Shown piece after piece: positions 16,942 through 26,200 of a stretch of 62,840 bases of DNA. Position 1 is the stretch's first letter. Each line of letters begins with the position of its first letter. The notes under the pieces were generated by a model. It searched no databases. It was not told the origin of the DNA and was given only the letters and a program-made list of their open reading frames with translations. Source of the stretch: RFPI01 sp964398195 (GTDB lineage: Bacteria; Pseudomonadota; Gammaproteobacteria; Burkholderiales; Methylophilaceae); contig CAYNLW010000004.1 in the NCBI GenBank assembly GCA_964398195.1, positions 1 through 62,840 on the forward strand. Reading direction: 5' to 3'. A program made the translations under genes and the position numbers.

Positions 16942-18597
16942 TTAATGGGCCTGCAACATCTCTTGTGCATGGCGTCTAGTGGTTTCGGTAATTTCCACCC
17001 CGCCTAACATACGCGCTAATTCTTCCACTCGCTGTTCCGCTGTTAATGGCTGTATCTGACTTAAGGTTTGCCCCGCTTGGCTATGCTTGCTGACTCTTAA
17101 ATGATGCTGACCTTGCGCGGCTACTTGCGGCAAATGGGTAATCACTAAAGCCTGTCTGGAGCTGCTTAGCTGGCGTAATAATTTGCCTACGATTTCTGCC
17201 ACCCCACCGCCTATGCCGACATCGACTTCGTCAAAAATCATGGTTTGCACTTGCGTCTGGCTGGCGGTGGCTACACGGATAGCCAAGCTGATACGCGATA
17301 ACTCACCCCCAGAGGCGACTTTGTTCAAGGGACGTGGCTCTGCGCCGGCATGGCCGGCCACCAAAAACTCCACACTTTCCAAGCCGGCAGCGCTGGGGTT
17401 GTGCGGGCTTAGTGCGATTTGCAGAGCACCGCCAGCCAAGGCCATGGATTGCATATATTGGGTGATTTGCTGACTAAGTTGCGGCGCTTTACTTTGTCGC
17501 AAAGCCGAAAGCTGCTGCGCCAAAGCGAGATAAGCTTGTTCGGCTTGCTGTTCTTTTTGCAACAAGCCTTGATGGTCGGCCACCTCGGATAAGGCTTGCA
17601 TACCTTGCTCGGTTTGCTGCATAAGCTCAGGCAACTGCTCTGGCTTAATGCGGTATTTTCTGGCGCAACTATGTATGGCTTGCATACGTCCATCTACCTC
17701 GGCCAAGCGCGCTGGATCTAGCTCGGCTTGTTGCAGATAACGCTTAACCAAACGCCCGCTTTCTTCGATTTGTATCATGCCGGATAACAATGATTCGACC
17801 GCTTCGCCAAATGCCGGGTCGATATCACGCATTTTTTGTAATTGCTGACGCGCCGCATTGAGCTGTCGGCTGGCAGAAAATTCTGACTCATTGAGTAATT
17901 CATTAATCAATTCACAGCCGGCCATCAGCTCGGCTGCATTGGATAATCTGTGCTGCTCTTGCTGCAAGCTCTCCCATTCGGCTTGGCTAAAATTGAGTTG
18001 CTTTAACTCGCGCTGTTGGTCGCGCAACAGCGCCAGTTCATGCTGATATTGCTCGGCGTGTTGCTGCATTTGTATGCGTTGTTGATACAGCGTTTGCCAT
18101 TGCTTAAACGCCTGTGCGGTTTGCTTGGCGAGCTCGCTAGCGCCGGCATAGTCATCTAAGATATCGCGTTGGGTGGTGGATTTAAGCAGCGAGTGATGGG
18201 CATTTTGGCTGTAGATATCGACCAATTCTTCGCCTATCTCTTTAAGTTGTTGCAAAGCCACTGTTTGGCCATTGAGAAAAGCGCGTGAGCGGCCATCTTG
18301 GTATAACACGCGCCTAAACACCAACTGTTGCTCTGTTAAATCGATGGCATTGTCTTCTAGCCATTGTTGAATGGCGGCATGATGGCCAACGCTGATACAG
18401 GCGCTAATCTCGGTTTTATCGCAGCCCTGCCGTATCATGCCGTTCTCGGCGCGCGCGCCTAAGGCTAAGGATAAAGCATCAATCAAAATCGACTTGCCGG
18501 CACCTGTCTCGCCGGTCAACACCGTCAGCCCTTGGGCAAACTCCAAGTCCAGCTGCTCGACAATGACAAAATCGCGTATCGATAAACTCATCAACAT
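16942..18597 (-). CDS. recN: DNA repair protein RecN
   Basis: An SMC-like ATPase acting in double-strand-break repair. The 551-residue protein has the N-terminal Walker A GETGAGKSILIDAL, a long central coiled coil (about 150-370, rich in Gln/Glu/Leu) and the C-terminal ABC signature and Walker B (ASGGELSRISLA, then MIFDEVDVGIGG). The start may be either of two close ATGs (18597 or 18591). It lies six bases downstream of nadK and is likely cotranscribed. Confidence 0.96.
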   Translation of the reverse strand: MLMSLSIRDFVIVEQLDLEFAQGLTVLTGETGAGKSILIDALSLALGARAENGMIRQGCDKTEISACISVGHHAAIQQWLEDNAIDLTEQQLVFRRVLYQDGRSRAFLNGQTVALQQLKEIGEELVDIYSQNAHHSLLKSTTQRDILDDYAGASELAKQTAQAFKQWQTLYQQRIQMQQHAEQYQHELALLRDQQRELKQLNFSQAEWESLQQEQHRLSNAAELMAGCELINELLNESEFSASRQLNAARQQLQKMRDIDPAFGEAVESLLSGMIQIEESGRLVKRYLQQAELDPARLAEVDGRMQAIHSCARKYRIKPEQLPELMQQTEQGMQALSEVADHQGLLQKEQQAEQAYLALAQQLSALRQSKAPQLSQQITQYMQSMALAGGALQIALSPHNPSAAGLESVEFLVAGHAGAEPRPLNKVASGGELSRISLAIRVATASQTQVQTMIFDEVDVGIGGGVAEIVGKLLRQLSSSRQALVITHLPQVAAQGQHHLRVSKHSQAGQTLSQIQPLTAEQRVEELARMLGGVEITETTRRHAQEMLQAH

Positions 18598-18603
18598 AGC
18601 AGC

Positions 18604-19473
18604 TTAGCTCCAGTGTAATTTATTGCGTAGCCGCTCAAAGTAGCAATAGTCTTTGGGGTGTAACAAGGTTACCGCATGCTGCGAGCGTTGCACGCGCAGC
18701 TCATCGCCGGCTTGTAATTCCAGCTTGGCTTGCCCATCCATACTCAGTTGCGCTTGTTGGCAATGCAATAATTTAACTTGAATATGGCTATCGCTTTTCA
18801 CGGCAATCGGCCGGTTGCTTAGGGTGTGCGGACAAATCGGCACCAAGGCAATGGCTTCTAAATTGGCATGCAATATCGGCCCACCGGCAGATAAAGCATA
18901 AGCGGTGGTGCCAGTGGGGGTGCTGATAATCAACCCATCACTGCGCTGTCTGTAAACAAATTGCTGGTCTATATGCACTTCTAATTCAATCAAACGCACA
19001 CTGCTTTTCATCACCACATCATTCAGCACTTGCCCCATCGCCATGGTCTGTGCGCCGCGTTGCAACTCAGCGCTGAGCAACATTCTTGATTCGGCTTGAT
19101 ATTCGCCCTGCAGAATCGCATCGATGGCTTGTAGCATATCTTCTGTACGCAAATCGGTGAGAAAGCCAAAGCGCCCACGATTGATGCCGATTAATGGCAC
19201 TTGATTGTCGCCCAAGCTACGCGCCACGCTGAGCATGGTGCCATCACCGCCCATGACGATAATCACATCGACTTGTTTTACTAGCCCATCAACTTCAATA
19301 CTAGGAAAAGCAGCTATGTTGGCGTGTTTAGCGGTGAGCGCCTCCACCACTAAGTGATAGCCTTGTGCAGTTAAATGTTGCGACAGACCAATCAAGTCGT
19401 CGCGCATGGTTTGCAAGGCGTCTTGATTGAGATATTTGCCGATCAGGCCGATTGTTTGGAATGAATTTTTCAC
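18604..19473 (-). CDS. nadK: NAD kinase
   Basis: Phosphorylates NAD to NADP with ATP. The 289-residue protein has the GGDGT motif at 75-79, the second conserved segment LNDVVMKSS, and the glycine-rich TPTGTTAYALSAGGPI loop. It is divergent from hrcA across 173 bases and directly upstream of recN. The hrcA-nadK-recN neighbourhood is widespread in proteobacteria. Confidence 0.96.
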   Translation of the reverse strand: MKNSFQTIGLIGKYLNQDALQTMRDDLIGLSQHLTAQGYHLVVEALTAKHANIAAFPSIEVDGLVKQVDVIIVMGGDGTMLSVARSLGDNQVPLIGINRGRFGFLTDLRTEDMLQAIDAILQGEYQAESRMLLSAELQRGAQTMAMGQVLNDVVMKSSVRLIELEVHIDQQFVYRQRSDGLIISTPTGTTAYALSAGGPILHANLEAIALVPICPHTLSNRPIAVKSDSHIQVKLLHCQQAQLSMDGQAKLELQAGDELRVQRSQHAVTLLHPKDYCYFERLRNKLHWS

Positions 19474-19608
19474 GCCTAAATTAAAGCATACACGGCCATG
19501 CTTGGCAAAATTGCGCAGTGAATTTTTTTACTCTGGTCAAATCAGCATGGCTTATCTAATTGCTAGAACAGCATGCGCGCATAGAGCAAATAAAAAATAT
19601 TGTCCGAA

Positions 19609-19639
19609 TTGATAACTAGTTTGCGTTCAAAGTTATAAT
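19609..19639 (+). promoter_or_regulatory. Predicted hrcA promoter, start codon at the transcription start
   Basis: TTGATA (19609-19614) and a perfect TATAAT (19634-19639) are separated by 19 bases. The hrcA ATG is at 19647, only seven bases after the -10, so transcription would begin at or next to the start codon and no ribosome-binding site would be present. I see no CIRCE element here. Confidence 0.5.
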
Positions 19640-19646
19640 TTTACCC

Positions 19647-20666
19647 ATGGATAAACGCGCACAAATCCTTTTAAAAACTTTGGTAGAACAATATATCAGT
19701 GATGGCCAGCCGGTCGGTTCACGCACGCTATCCAAGTCTTCTGGCCTAGAGCTTAGCCCTGCCAGCATACGCAACATCATGTCCGACTTAGAAGAAATGG
19801 GCTTTATTGCCAGTCCACATACCTCGGCTGGCCGCGTGCCTACGCAAAGAGGCTATCGTTTTTTTGTCGATTCATTGCTCACTGTGCAATCCATACAACA
19901 AGAAGAAATGTCGCGTCTGCGCCAAGAGCTGAACACGCCAGACCCACAAGAGTTGATTAATAACGCTGCCGATATGCTGTCTGAGCTGACGCAATTTGCT
20001 GGCTTGGTGATTGCGCCACAGCGTAAATCGCTGATTTTTAAACATCTAGAATTTTTGCCCTTATCTGAAAAACGCATTTTGGTCATCGTGGTCGCTGATG
20101 ATGGCAATGTGCAAAACCGCATTATCCTCACCGAAAAACCTTTTTCAGCAAGTGAGTTAACGCAAGCCGGCAACTTCTTTAATCAACACTATGCTGGCCA
20201 GTCCTTTGAACAAGTGCGTATGCAATTGCGTGAAGAACTTAAGCAAATGCAAAGCGATTTAAATCGTTTGATGTCGGCCGCGCTAGAGGCCAGCGACAAG
20301 GCGATTAATAACGAGCGCGAGCAAGTGGTGATTTCTGGCGAACATCATTTATTGCAGGTGAATGACTTTTCTAGCAATGTCGCCTCGCTACGTAAACTAT
20401 TTGAGATTTTTGAACGCCGCACCAGCTTGATGCAGTTGCTGGACAACAGCCAACAAGCGCAAGGGGTGCAAATTTTTATCGGTGGGGAAAGTGGCTATTT
20501 GCCACTTGATGAATGTAGTATGGTGACCGCGCCCTATCAAGCGAGTGACCAAGTGGTCGGCACCTTGGGCGTGATTGGCCCGACCCGCATGGCGTATGAG
20601 CGTATTATTCCCATCGTCGATATCACTGCAAGACTTCTTTCTAACGCACTTTCAAATAAAGATTAA
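19647..20666 (+). CDS. hrcA: Heat-inducible transcription repressor HrcA
   Basis: A repressor that binds CIRCE (TTAGCACTC-N9-GAGTGCTAA), with activity tuned by the GroE chaperonin in the family. The 339-residue protein has an N-terminal winged helix (LVEQYISDGQPVGSRTL, then LSPASIRNIMSDLEEMGF) and a C-terminal GAF-like domain ending in GVIGPTRMAYERIIPIVD. Its target in this window is a CIRCE at 62691-62717 over the rpoH promoter; none is visible upstream of hrcA, grpE, dnaK or dnaJ. hemH follows five bases downstream. The putative promoter would give a leaderless transcript. Confidence 0.96.
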   Translation: MDKRAQILLKTLVEQYISDGQPVGSRTLSKSSGLELSPASIRNIMSDLEEMGFIASPHTSAGRVPTQRGYRFFVDSLLTVQSIQQEEMSRLRQELNTPDPQELINNAADMLSELTQFAGLVIAPQRKSLIFKHLEFLPLSEKRILVIVVADDGNVQNRIILTEKPFSASELTQAGNFFNQHYAGQSFEQVRMQLREELKQMQSDLNRLMSAALEASDKAINNEREQVVISGEHHLLQVNDFSSNVASLRKLFEIFERRTSLMQLLDNSQQAQGVQIFIGGESGYLPLDECSMVTAPYQASDQVVGTLGVIGPTRMAYERIIPIVDITARLLSNALSNKD

Positions 20667-20671
20667 TCCCT

Positions 20672-21793
20672 ATGAGCTTTTATCGTGACGAACCGCCTTT
20701 TCAACATGGCGACCAACTCAAAGTCGGCATATTGCTGGCTAACCTAGGCACCCCTGATGCCCCAACAGCGCCAGCGCTGAAGCGTTATCTAGGGCAGTTT
20801 TTAATGGACCGTCGCATCGTGGAAATCCCACGCGCAATCTGGTGTTGGATATTGCATTTGATTATTTTGAATATACGACCAAAAAAATCCGCAGAAAAAT
20901 ATGCCAGCGTATGGCGCGCCGATGGCTCGCCTTTAATGGTCTATGCGCAGCGTCAAAAACAGTTGCTCAGTGAAGCGCTGGCCAAGCAAATTCAATCGCC
21001 TTTGGTGGTGGAATTGGGCATGAGTTATGGCAACCCCAGCATGGCCTCGGCCATCGCAGCATTAAAAGCGCAACATTGCGACCGTATTTTAGTATTCCCT
21101 TTATATCCGCAATACGCCGCCAGCAGCACCGCCGCCAGCTTAGACGCGGTATGGCGTAGCTTGCTAAAAATGCGCAATGTGCCGGCCATACGCAGCATAC
21201 GCCACTACCATGACCACCCCGCTTATATTCGTGCCTTGGCAGACAGCGTAAAAAGCCACTGGCAAACGCATGGACAGCCAGAATTATTGGTGATGAGCTT
21301 TCACGGCGTGCCTAAATTTCATTTAATGAAAGGCGACCCCTACCATTGCGAATGTATGAAAACTGGCCGTTTATTAGCCGAAGCCTTGGGCTTGCAAAAG
21401 CATCAATACCAAGTGGCTTTTCAATCGCGCTTTGGTAAACAAGAGTGGCTCAAGCCCTATCTAGCTGAGACGCTAGAACAACTGGGCAAACAAAAGCTAC
21501 GCCGCATTGACTTGATATGCCCAGGCTTTAGCAGCGATTGTTTAGAGACCTTGGAAGAAATCGCCATGGAAGGTAAACAAATTTTTCTTTCTAATGGCGG
21601 CGGCGAATATCACTATATTCCCGCTTTAAACGATCACCCGCTATGGATACAAGCGATGAGCGAAATCGCGATTGAGAACTTGCATGGCTGGGCGCATAGT
21701 GAGTGGGATGCACACACCGCCAACTTAGAAAATCAATTGCGCGAAGAACGCGCCAACGCTATGCGTCTAGCGCAGCAAATTTCCAGCAAATAG
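20672..21793 (+). CDS. hemH: Ferrochelatase
   Basis: Inserts ferrous iron into protoporphyrin IX, the last step of heme synthesis. The 373-residue protein has the N-terminal GILLANLGTPDAPT motif. The active-site histidine lies in MSFHGVPK, and the C-terminal part carries CPGFSSDCLETLEEI with the expected acidic residues. It is five bases from hrcA and probably cotranscribed. Confidence 0.97.
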   Translation: MSFYRDEPPFQHGDQLKVGILLANLGTPDAPTAPALKRYLGQFLMDRRIVEIPRAIWCWILHLIILNIRPKKSAEKYASVWRADGSPLMVYAQRQKQLLSEALAKQIQSPLVVELGMSYGNPSMASAIAALKAQHCDRILVFPLYPQYAASSTAASLDAVWRSLLKMRNVPAIRSIRHYHDHPAYIRALADSVKSHWQTHGQPELLVMSFHGVPKFHLMKGDPYHCECMKTGRLLAEALGLQKHQYQVAFQSRFGKQEWLKPYLAETLEQLGKQKLRRIDLICPGFSSDCLETLEEIAMEGKQIFLSNGGGEYHYIPALNDHPLWIQAMSEIAIENLHGWAHSEWDAHTANLENQLREERANAMRLAQQISSK

Positions 21794-21827
21794 CGCGGCA
21801 ACAGTATTAAGCATCAAGCGCTAGGTT

Positions 21828-21833
21828 TATAAT
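21828..21833 (+). promoter_or_regulatory. Candidate -10 element upstream of hldD
   Basis: A perfect TATAAT stands in the hemH-hldD gap, 104 bases before the hldD start. The hexamer 17 bases upstream (TATTAA) is a poor -35. The element would give the heptose operon its own promoter. Confidence 0.35.
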
Positions 21834-21937
21834 ATGGGCTTGTTAGCTAGCTATTAAGCAAGTGCTTGAGGATTCCTGCTAAATACATAGTCTAGCGTTT
21901 TTGCTTTCCACAATTTGGCTGATGGAGTGAGCGGTAT

Positions 21938-22906
21938 ATGATTATTATCACTGGCGGTGCAGGCATGATAGGCAGCATGATTGCTTGGCAGCTGAATCAA
22001 CAGGGACGCGATGACCTGCTGATTGTGGACGACATACAACACGAAGATCAATGGCAAAACCTAGTCAAACGTCGCTATCTCAATTATCTGGATAAAAGCG
22101 AACTGGCCTGTTTTTTGGCCGGCAAACCCAAGGTTGATGCGATTATTCACATGGGCGCGATCAGCGCGACTGTAGAGCGCGACTTTAATAAATTAGTACA
22201 AAACAATATTCGCTTTAGCCAACTATTGTGGGATTGGTGTAGCGAGCATCAAGTACCTTTTCTTTACGCTAGCTCAGCTGCCACATATGGCGCAGGAGAG
22301 CTAGGTTATGACGATAGCCAGATTGACGCCTTGCGCCCATTAAACGGCTATGGCTATTCCAAACACTTCTTTGATCAATGGGCATTACAGCAAGCCGCGC
22401 GCGGACATCAGCCGGTGCAGTGGCAGGGCTTTAAGTTTTTCAATGTGTATGGTCCCAATGAATATCACAAACAACGCATGGCCAGCGTGGCCTTTCACAG
22501 CTTTCATCAAGCGCGCAGCCAAGGGCTGATTAAGTTATTTAAAAGCCATCATGCAGATTATCAAGATGGCCAACAATTGCGTGATTTTGTCTATGTCAAA
22601 GACGCGGCAGCGGTGCTGGTTCACGCTATGCAACAGCACAGCCCATCAGGTATTTATAACTTGGGCACTGGTCAAGCGCGCAGCTTTTTGGACTTAGCCC
22701 ATGCGGTGATGAATAGTATGGGCGTCAAGCCCAATGTCGAATTTATTGATATGCCAGAAGATTTGCGCGGGCGTTATCAATATTTTACCCAGGCGAATAT
22801 GCAGAAGTTATCTCAGCTAGGCTATCAAGCCCCTTTTCATAGCCTTGAACAGGGCGTGGCAGACTATGTGCAAAATTATCTGATGCAGCACGACCCTTAT
22901 TGTTAA
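21938..22906 (+). CDS. hldD: ADP-L-glycero-D-manno-heptose 6-epimerase
   Basis: Epimerises ADP-D-glycero-D-manno-heptose at C6 to the L,D form used for the LPS inner core. It is a 322-residue extended short-chain dehydrogenase. The N-terminal nucleotide loop is GGAGMIGS, and the catalytic YxxxK is YGYSK. The family-specific segments FKFFNVYGPNEYHK and RDFVYVKDAA are present. It is the first gene of an hldD-gmhA-hldE-waaF block, which groups the ADP-heptose route with a heptosyltransferase. Confidence 0.97.
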   Translation: MIIITGGAGMIGSMIAWQLNQQGRDDLLIVDDIQHEDQWQNLVKRRYLNYLDKSELACFLAGKPKVDAIIHMGAISATVERDFNKLVQNNIRFSQLLWDWCSEHQVPFLYASSAATYGAGELGYDDSQIDALRPLNGYGYSKHFFDQWALQQAARGHQPVQWQGFKFFNVYGPNEYHKQRMASVAFHSFHQARSQGLIKLFKSHHADYQDGQQLRDFVYVKDAAAVLVHAMQQHSPSGIYNLGTGQARSFLDLAHAVMNSMGVKPNVEFIDMPEDLRGRYQYFTQANMQKLSQLGYQAPFHSLEQGVADYVQNYLMQHDPYC

Positions 22907-22927
22907 TTTTTCAATGGAAGAATCATC

Positions 22928-23491
22928 ATGTTACAACACCAACAATATCTACAAACCATGCTACAACAACACCAAGAAATGTTTGCCCAACTGGATAGCC
23001 TGTTTCCTGTGATTAGTCAGGTAGCAGATGAATTAAAACAATGTATTGCGCAAGGCGGTAAGATTCTGCTGATGGGCAATGGCGGCAGCGCAGCGGATAG
23101 CCAACATATCGCCGCTGAAATCGTTGGTCGCTATAAAAAAGAGCGTCGTGGGCTGGCGGCTATCGCGCTGACCACGGATACTTCGATTCTCACCTCGGTA
23201 GGCAATGATTATGGCTATCACTATATTTTTGCCCGTCAGATTGAGGCCTTATGCCGTCCCGGCGATGTGGTGATAGGTATTACCACTTCCGGCAATAGTC
23301 AAAATGTGGTGTTAGCCATTGAAGAAGCCAACCGCATGGGAGCGATCAGCATAGGCTTAACTGGCGGCAGTGGCGGCAAATTAAATGGCTTATGTCGCTA
23401 CAATATTGTGGTGCCCTCATCAGATACGCCGCGCATTCAAGAAGCGCATATCTTTATCGGTCACAGCTTATGTGAAATGTTAGAAAGCTAA
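22928..23491 (+). CDS. gmhA: Sedoheptulose-7-phosphate isomerase
   Basis: Converts sedoheptulose-7-phosphate to D-glycero-D-manno-heptose-7-phosphate, the first step of ADP-heptose synthesis. The 187-residue SIS-domain protein carries GNGGSAADSQHIAAE, the GITTSGNSQNV phosphate loop and the C-terminal IQEAHIFIGH histidine motif. It lies 21 bases after hldD and one base before hldE. Confidence 0.96.
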   Translation: MLQHQQYLQTMLQQHQEMFAQLDSLFPVISQVADELKQCIAQGGKILLMGNGGSAADSQHIAAEIVGRYKKERRGLAAIALTTDTSILTSVGNDYGYHYIFARQIEALCRPGDVVIGITTSGNSQNVVLAIEEANRMGAISIGLTGGSGGKLNGLCRYNIVVPSSDTPRIQEAHIFIGHSLCEMLES

Positions 23492-23492
23492 T

Positions 23493-24992
23493 ATGCAAGG
23501 CAATCTAAACGCGCTGTTATTAGACACTGTTGAACAATTTAGCCAGTCCGGCAAAACTGCGCTGGTGATAGGCGATTTAATGCTGGACCGCTATCTGATA
23601 GGCGATGTGCAACGCATCTCGCCAGAAGCCCCAGTGCCGGTGGTATTGCAAAATCGTCAGCAAGAGACCGCTGGTGGGGCAGCCAACGTCGCCAATAATC
23701 TGGTGCAATTAGGCCTGCATTGTCGTATTTGTGGCTGCATAGGTACGGATAATTATGGCGATAGTTTGCTGGGCATCTTGCAAAGTTTGGCCATTAATAC
23801 CGATGCGGTCTATCGCTCGGCTGAGCGCCCCACCATTAGCAAAACCCGCATTATGAGCAATCACCAACAAATCGTGCGGGTGGATATCGAAGACACCCAT
23901 GCCTATTCACACGATGAGCAAAGCGAGCTGAATGGCTTGATCCAACAAGCCTTAGCGCAAGGACCAGATATCGTGATTTTGTCCGATTACGCCAAGGGCT
24001 TGCTCAGTCCAGCCTTGTGCCAAATGGTGATAGCTTATTGCCGGCAACATGGCATTACAGTGCTGGTTGACCCTAAAGGCAGTGATTACCAAAAATATCG
24101 TGGCGCTAGCGCCTTGACGCCAAACAAAAAAGAGGCCGCTGAGGCCTGTCAGGTGAGCATGCAGGATAACCAAGCGCTGATTCAAGCTGGGGTAAAACTG
24201 CGCAGCGATTTAGCATTAGATTTTCTAGCGATTACTCGTGGTGAAGAAGGCATTAGCCTCATTAGCCAAGCCGAGGACCATACATCTGCCGAGCAAGCCA
24301 TCGTACATATTCGTGCCACCGCGCAACAGGTGTTTGATGTATCAGGGGCTGGCGATACCGTGATTGCCACCTTAGCCGCTGGCTTGGCGCATGGCTTAAC
24401 TCAGCTACAAGCGTTACAACTGGCCAATATTGCCGCCGGCATCGTGGTTGGCAAAGTGGGCACCGTGCCTATACAGCGCGAGGCCTTGTTGCTGAATTTG
24501 GCTAATAGCGAAAGCGGACAACAGACCGATAAGATATGTACGCTAAAACAGTTACAAGATAAGGTGGCCTTATGGCGCAAGCAGGGCTTAAAAATCGTGT
24601 TTACCAATGGCTGTTTTGATCTATTGCACGCCGGCCATGTCACCTATCTTGAAGCAGCGCGCAAAACCGGCGATAAATTAATCTTGGGTCTGAATACCGA
24701 CCGCTCGGTGCAAGCGCTAAAAGGCCCTAGCCGACCAGTCATTCATCAACACGATAGAGCGCGTGTATTGGCGGCGCTTGAAGCGGTCGATGCGGTAGTC
24801 TTGTTTGATGAGGACACCCCTTTAGCATTGGTGCAAGCGCTACGCCCAGATATCATCGCCAAAGGTGACGATTACCAAGAGCACCAAGTGGTGGGGGCAG
24901 ATTTAGTCAAATCTTGGGGCGGACAAGTGCAACTCATTCCGCTAGTGCAAGGCCGTAGCACCAGCAATATTCTGCAAAAAATAAATCAATAA
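23493..24992 (+). CDS. hldE: Bifunctional heptose-7-P kinase / heptose-1-P adenylyltransferase
   Basis: Performs two steps of ADP-heptose synthesis. The N-terminal PfkB-type kinase (about 1-330) carries VIGDLMLDRYLIGDV, GGAANVANNL and the C-terminal ribokinase signature VSGAGDTVIATLAAG. The C-terminal nucleotidyltransferase (about 355-499) carries FTNGCFDLLHAGH and GLNTDRSV. The length of 499 residues is close to E. coli HldE. No separate gmhB is visible next to it, although the HAD phosphatase at 28688-29380 is nearby. Confidence 0.97.
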   Translation: MQGNLNALLLDTVEQFSQSGKTALVIGDLMLDRYLIGDVQRISPEAPVPVVLQNRQQETAGGAANVANNLVQLGLHCRICGCIGTDNYGDSLLGILQSLAINTDAVYRSAERPTISKTRIMSNHQQIVRVDIEDTHAYSHDEQSELNGLIQQALAQGPDIVILSDYAKGLLSPALCQMVIAYCRQHGITVLVDPKGSDYQKYRGASALTPNKKEAAEACQVSMQDNQALIQAGVKLRSDLALDFLAITRGEEGISLISQAEDHTSAEQAIVHIRATAQQVFDVSGAGDTVIATLAAGLAHGLTQLQALQLANIAAGIVVGKVGTVPIQREALLLNLANSESGQQTDKICTLKQLQDKVALWRKQGLKIVFTNGCFDLLHAGHVTYLEAARKTGDKLILGLNTDRSVQALKGPSRPVIHQHDRARVLAALEAVDAVVLFDEDTPLALVQALRPDIIAKGDDYQEHQVVGADLVKSWGGQVQLIPLVQGRSTSNILQKINQ

Positions 24993-25001
24993 GCCACGCC
25001 T

Positions 25002-26018
25002 ATGCACAACAAGATACTGGTCATAGGTCCTTCATGGGTGGGCGATATGGTGTTAGCGCAAAGCTTATTCAAAGCGCTACACGCTCGCCATCAAGACGGC
25101 AACCTGCAAATACATGTGGCCGCGCCCGCTTGGACTTTGCCAGTATTGCAAAGAATGCCGGAAGTGCAGCAAGCCATCGCCCTACCCTTTGACCATGGGC
25201 AATTCGCGCTAGCCAAACGCATACAACTAGGCCTCGCTTGGCGCCAAGAAAAGTATCAACAAGTCATCGTTTTACCCAATTCCTTCAAATCTGCTATCGC
25301 GCCGTTTTTTGCCAATATCCCTTTACGCACAGGCTTTAGCGGCGAAATGCGCATAGGCTTATTAAACGATAGACGCCGCTTAGATAAACAACGCTTGCCA
25401 CGCACAGTCGATCGCTTTGTCAGTCTAGCCTTGCCCGACAAAGCCGAGCTAGGCGCTATTGCGCCGCCATGCTTACAGGTAGATGAAGCCAATCGTAAAC
25501 AATTAATGCAGCAGTGGGGCATAGCGCAAGGCAGCAAAATACTGGGCTTATGCCCCGGTGCGGAATACGGCGAAGCCAAACGCTGGCCGGCCGAATACTA
25601 CGCCGAGCTTGCACTGAAGGCGCTAGCAGCAGGCTGGCAAGTGTTGCTATTCGGCTCTAATAAAGACCAAGCGGTGACGCAACAGATACAACAACAATGT
25701 CAAAATGCCTGTTTGGATTTAGCCGGCAAAACCAGTCTCGCCGACGCGATAGATTTAATGTCTTTATGCAACCAAGTGGTCAGCAACGACTCTGGCTTAA
25801 TGCATATCGCCGCCGCACTGGATAAACCGCTGATCGCCATTTATGGCTCCTCAGACCCCAGCCACACGCCACCGATGAGCCCGCAAGCACACATAGAATA
25901 TTTGGCTTTAGCTTGCAGCCCTTGTTTTAAAAGAACTTGTCCGTTGGGGCATTTGGATTGTTTAAAGAAAATTGAACCTACAAAAGTAAAATTTCTTTTA
26001 TCTTTAACTAAAAGGTAG
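25002..26018 (+). CDS. waaF: ADP-heptose:LPS heptosyltransferase II
   Basis: A GT9-family enzyme that adds the second heptose to the LPS inner core at the cytoplasmic face. The 338-residue protein begins ILVIGPSWVGDMVLAQSL. It also has the C-terminal ADP-heptose site CPGAEYGEAKRWP and the VSNDSGLMHIAAAL segment, typical of WaaF. The last 40 codons become AT-rich, where the compositionally different insert begins. Confidence 0.96.
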   Translation: MHNKILVIGPSWVGDMVLAQSLFKALHARHQDGNLQIHVAAPAWTLPVLQRMPEVQQAIALPFDHGQFALAKRIQLGLAWRQEKYQQVIVLPNSFKSAIAPFFANIPLRTGFSGEMRIGLLNDRRRLDKQRLPRTVDRFVSLALPDKAELGAIAPPCLQVDEANRKQLMQQWGIAQGSKILGLCPGAEYGEAKRWPAEYYAELALKALAAGWQVLLFGSNKDQAVTQQIQQQCQNACLDLAGKTSLADAIDLMSLCNQVVSNDSGLMHIAAALDKPLIAIYGSSDPSHTPPMSPQAHIEYLALACSPCFKRTCPLGHLDCLKKIEPTKVKFLLSLTKR

Positions 26019-26087
26019 CAATTACTATGTATATTTGAACTCTTTAGTAGCTTCAAACTAGTTTGCCGATACTTAAAATGAATATTG

Positions 26088-26099
26088 TTTTAGCTAAAA
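26088..26099. repeat. 12-bp palindrome upstream of the AT-rich pair
   Basis: TTTTAGCTAAAA is a perfect palindrome in the 182-base gap after waaF. AGCTAAAA recurs at 26121-26128. A second small hairpin (AGTGAT/ATCACT) lies about 30 bases further on. They may be regulatory sites of the AT-rich genes; no factor can be named. Confidence 0.4.
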
Positions 26100-26200
26100 A
26101 TTCTGTTTAACTGCAATTACAGCTAAAATATTACCTAAAGTAAAAGTAGTGATAAAAAATCACTGAAAATAAAATTTTTACCACCTTAACGGATTTTTTA

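Noticed and set aside
19474..19646. CIRCE element before hrcA
   Set aside because: I searched both strands of the nadK-hrcA gap for TTAGCACTC/GAGTGCTAA and found no paired arms.
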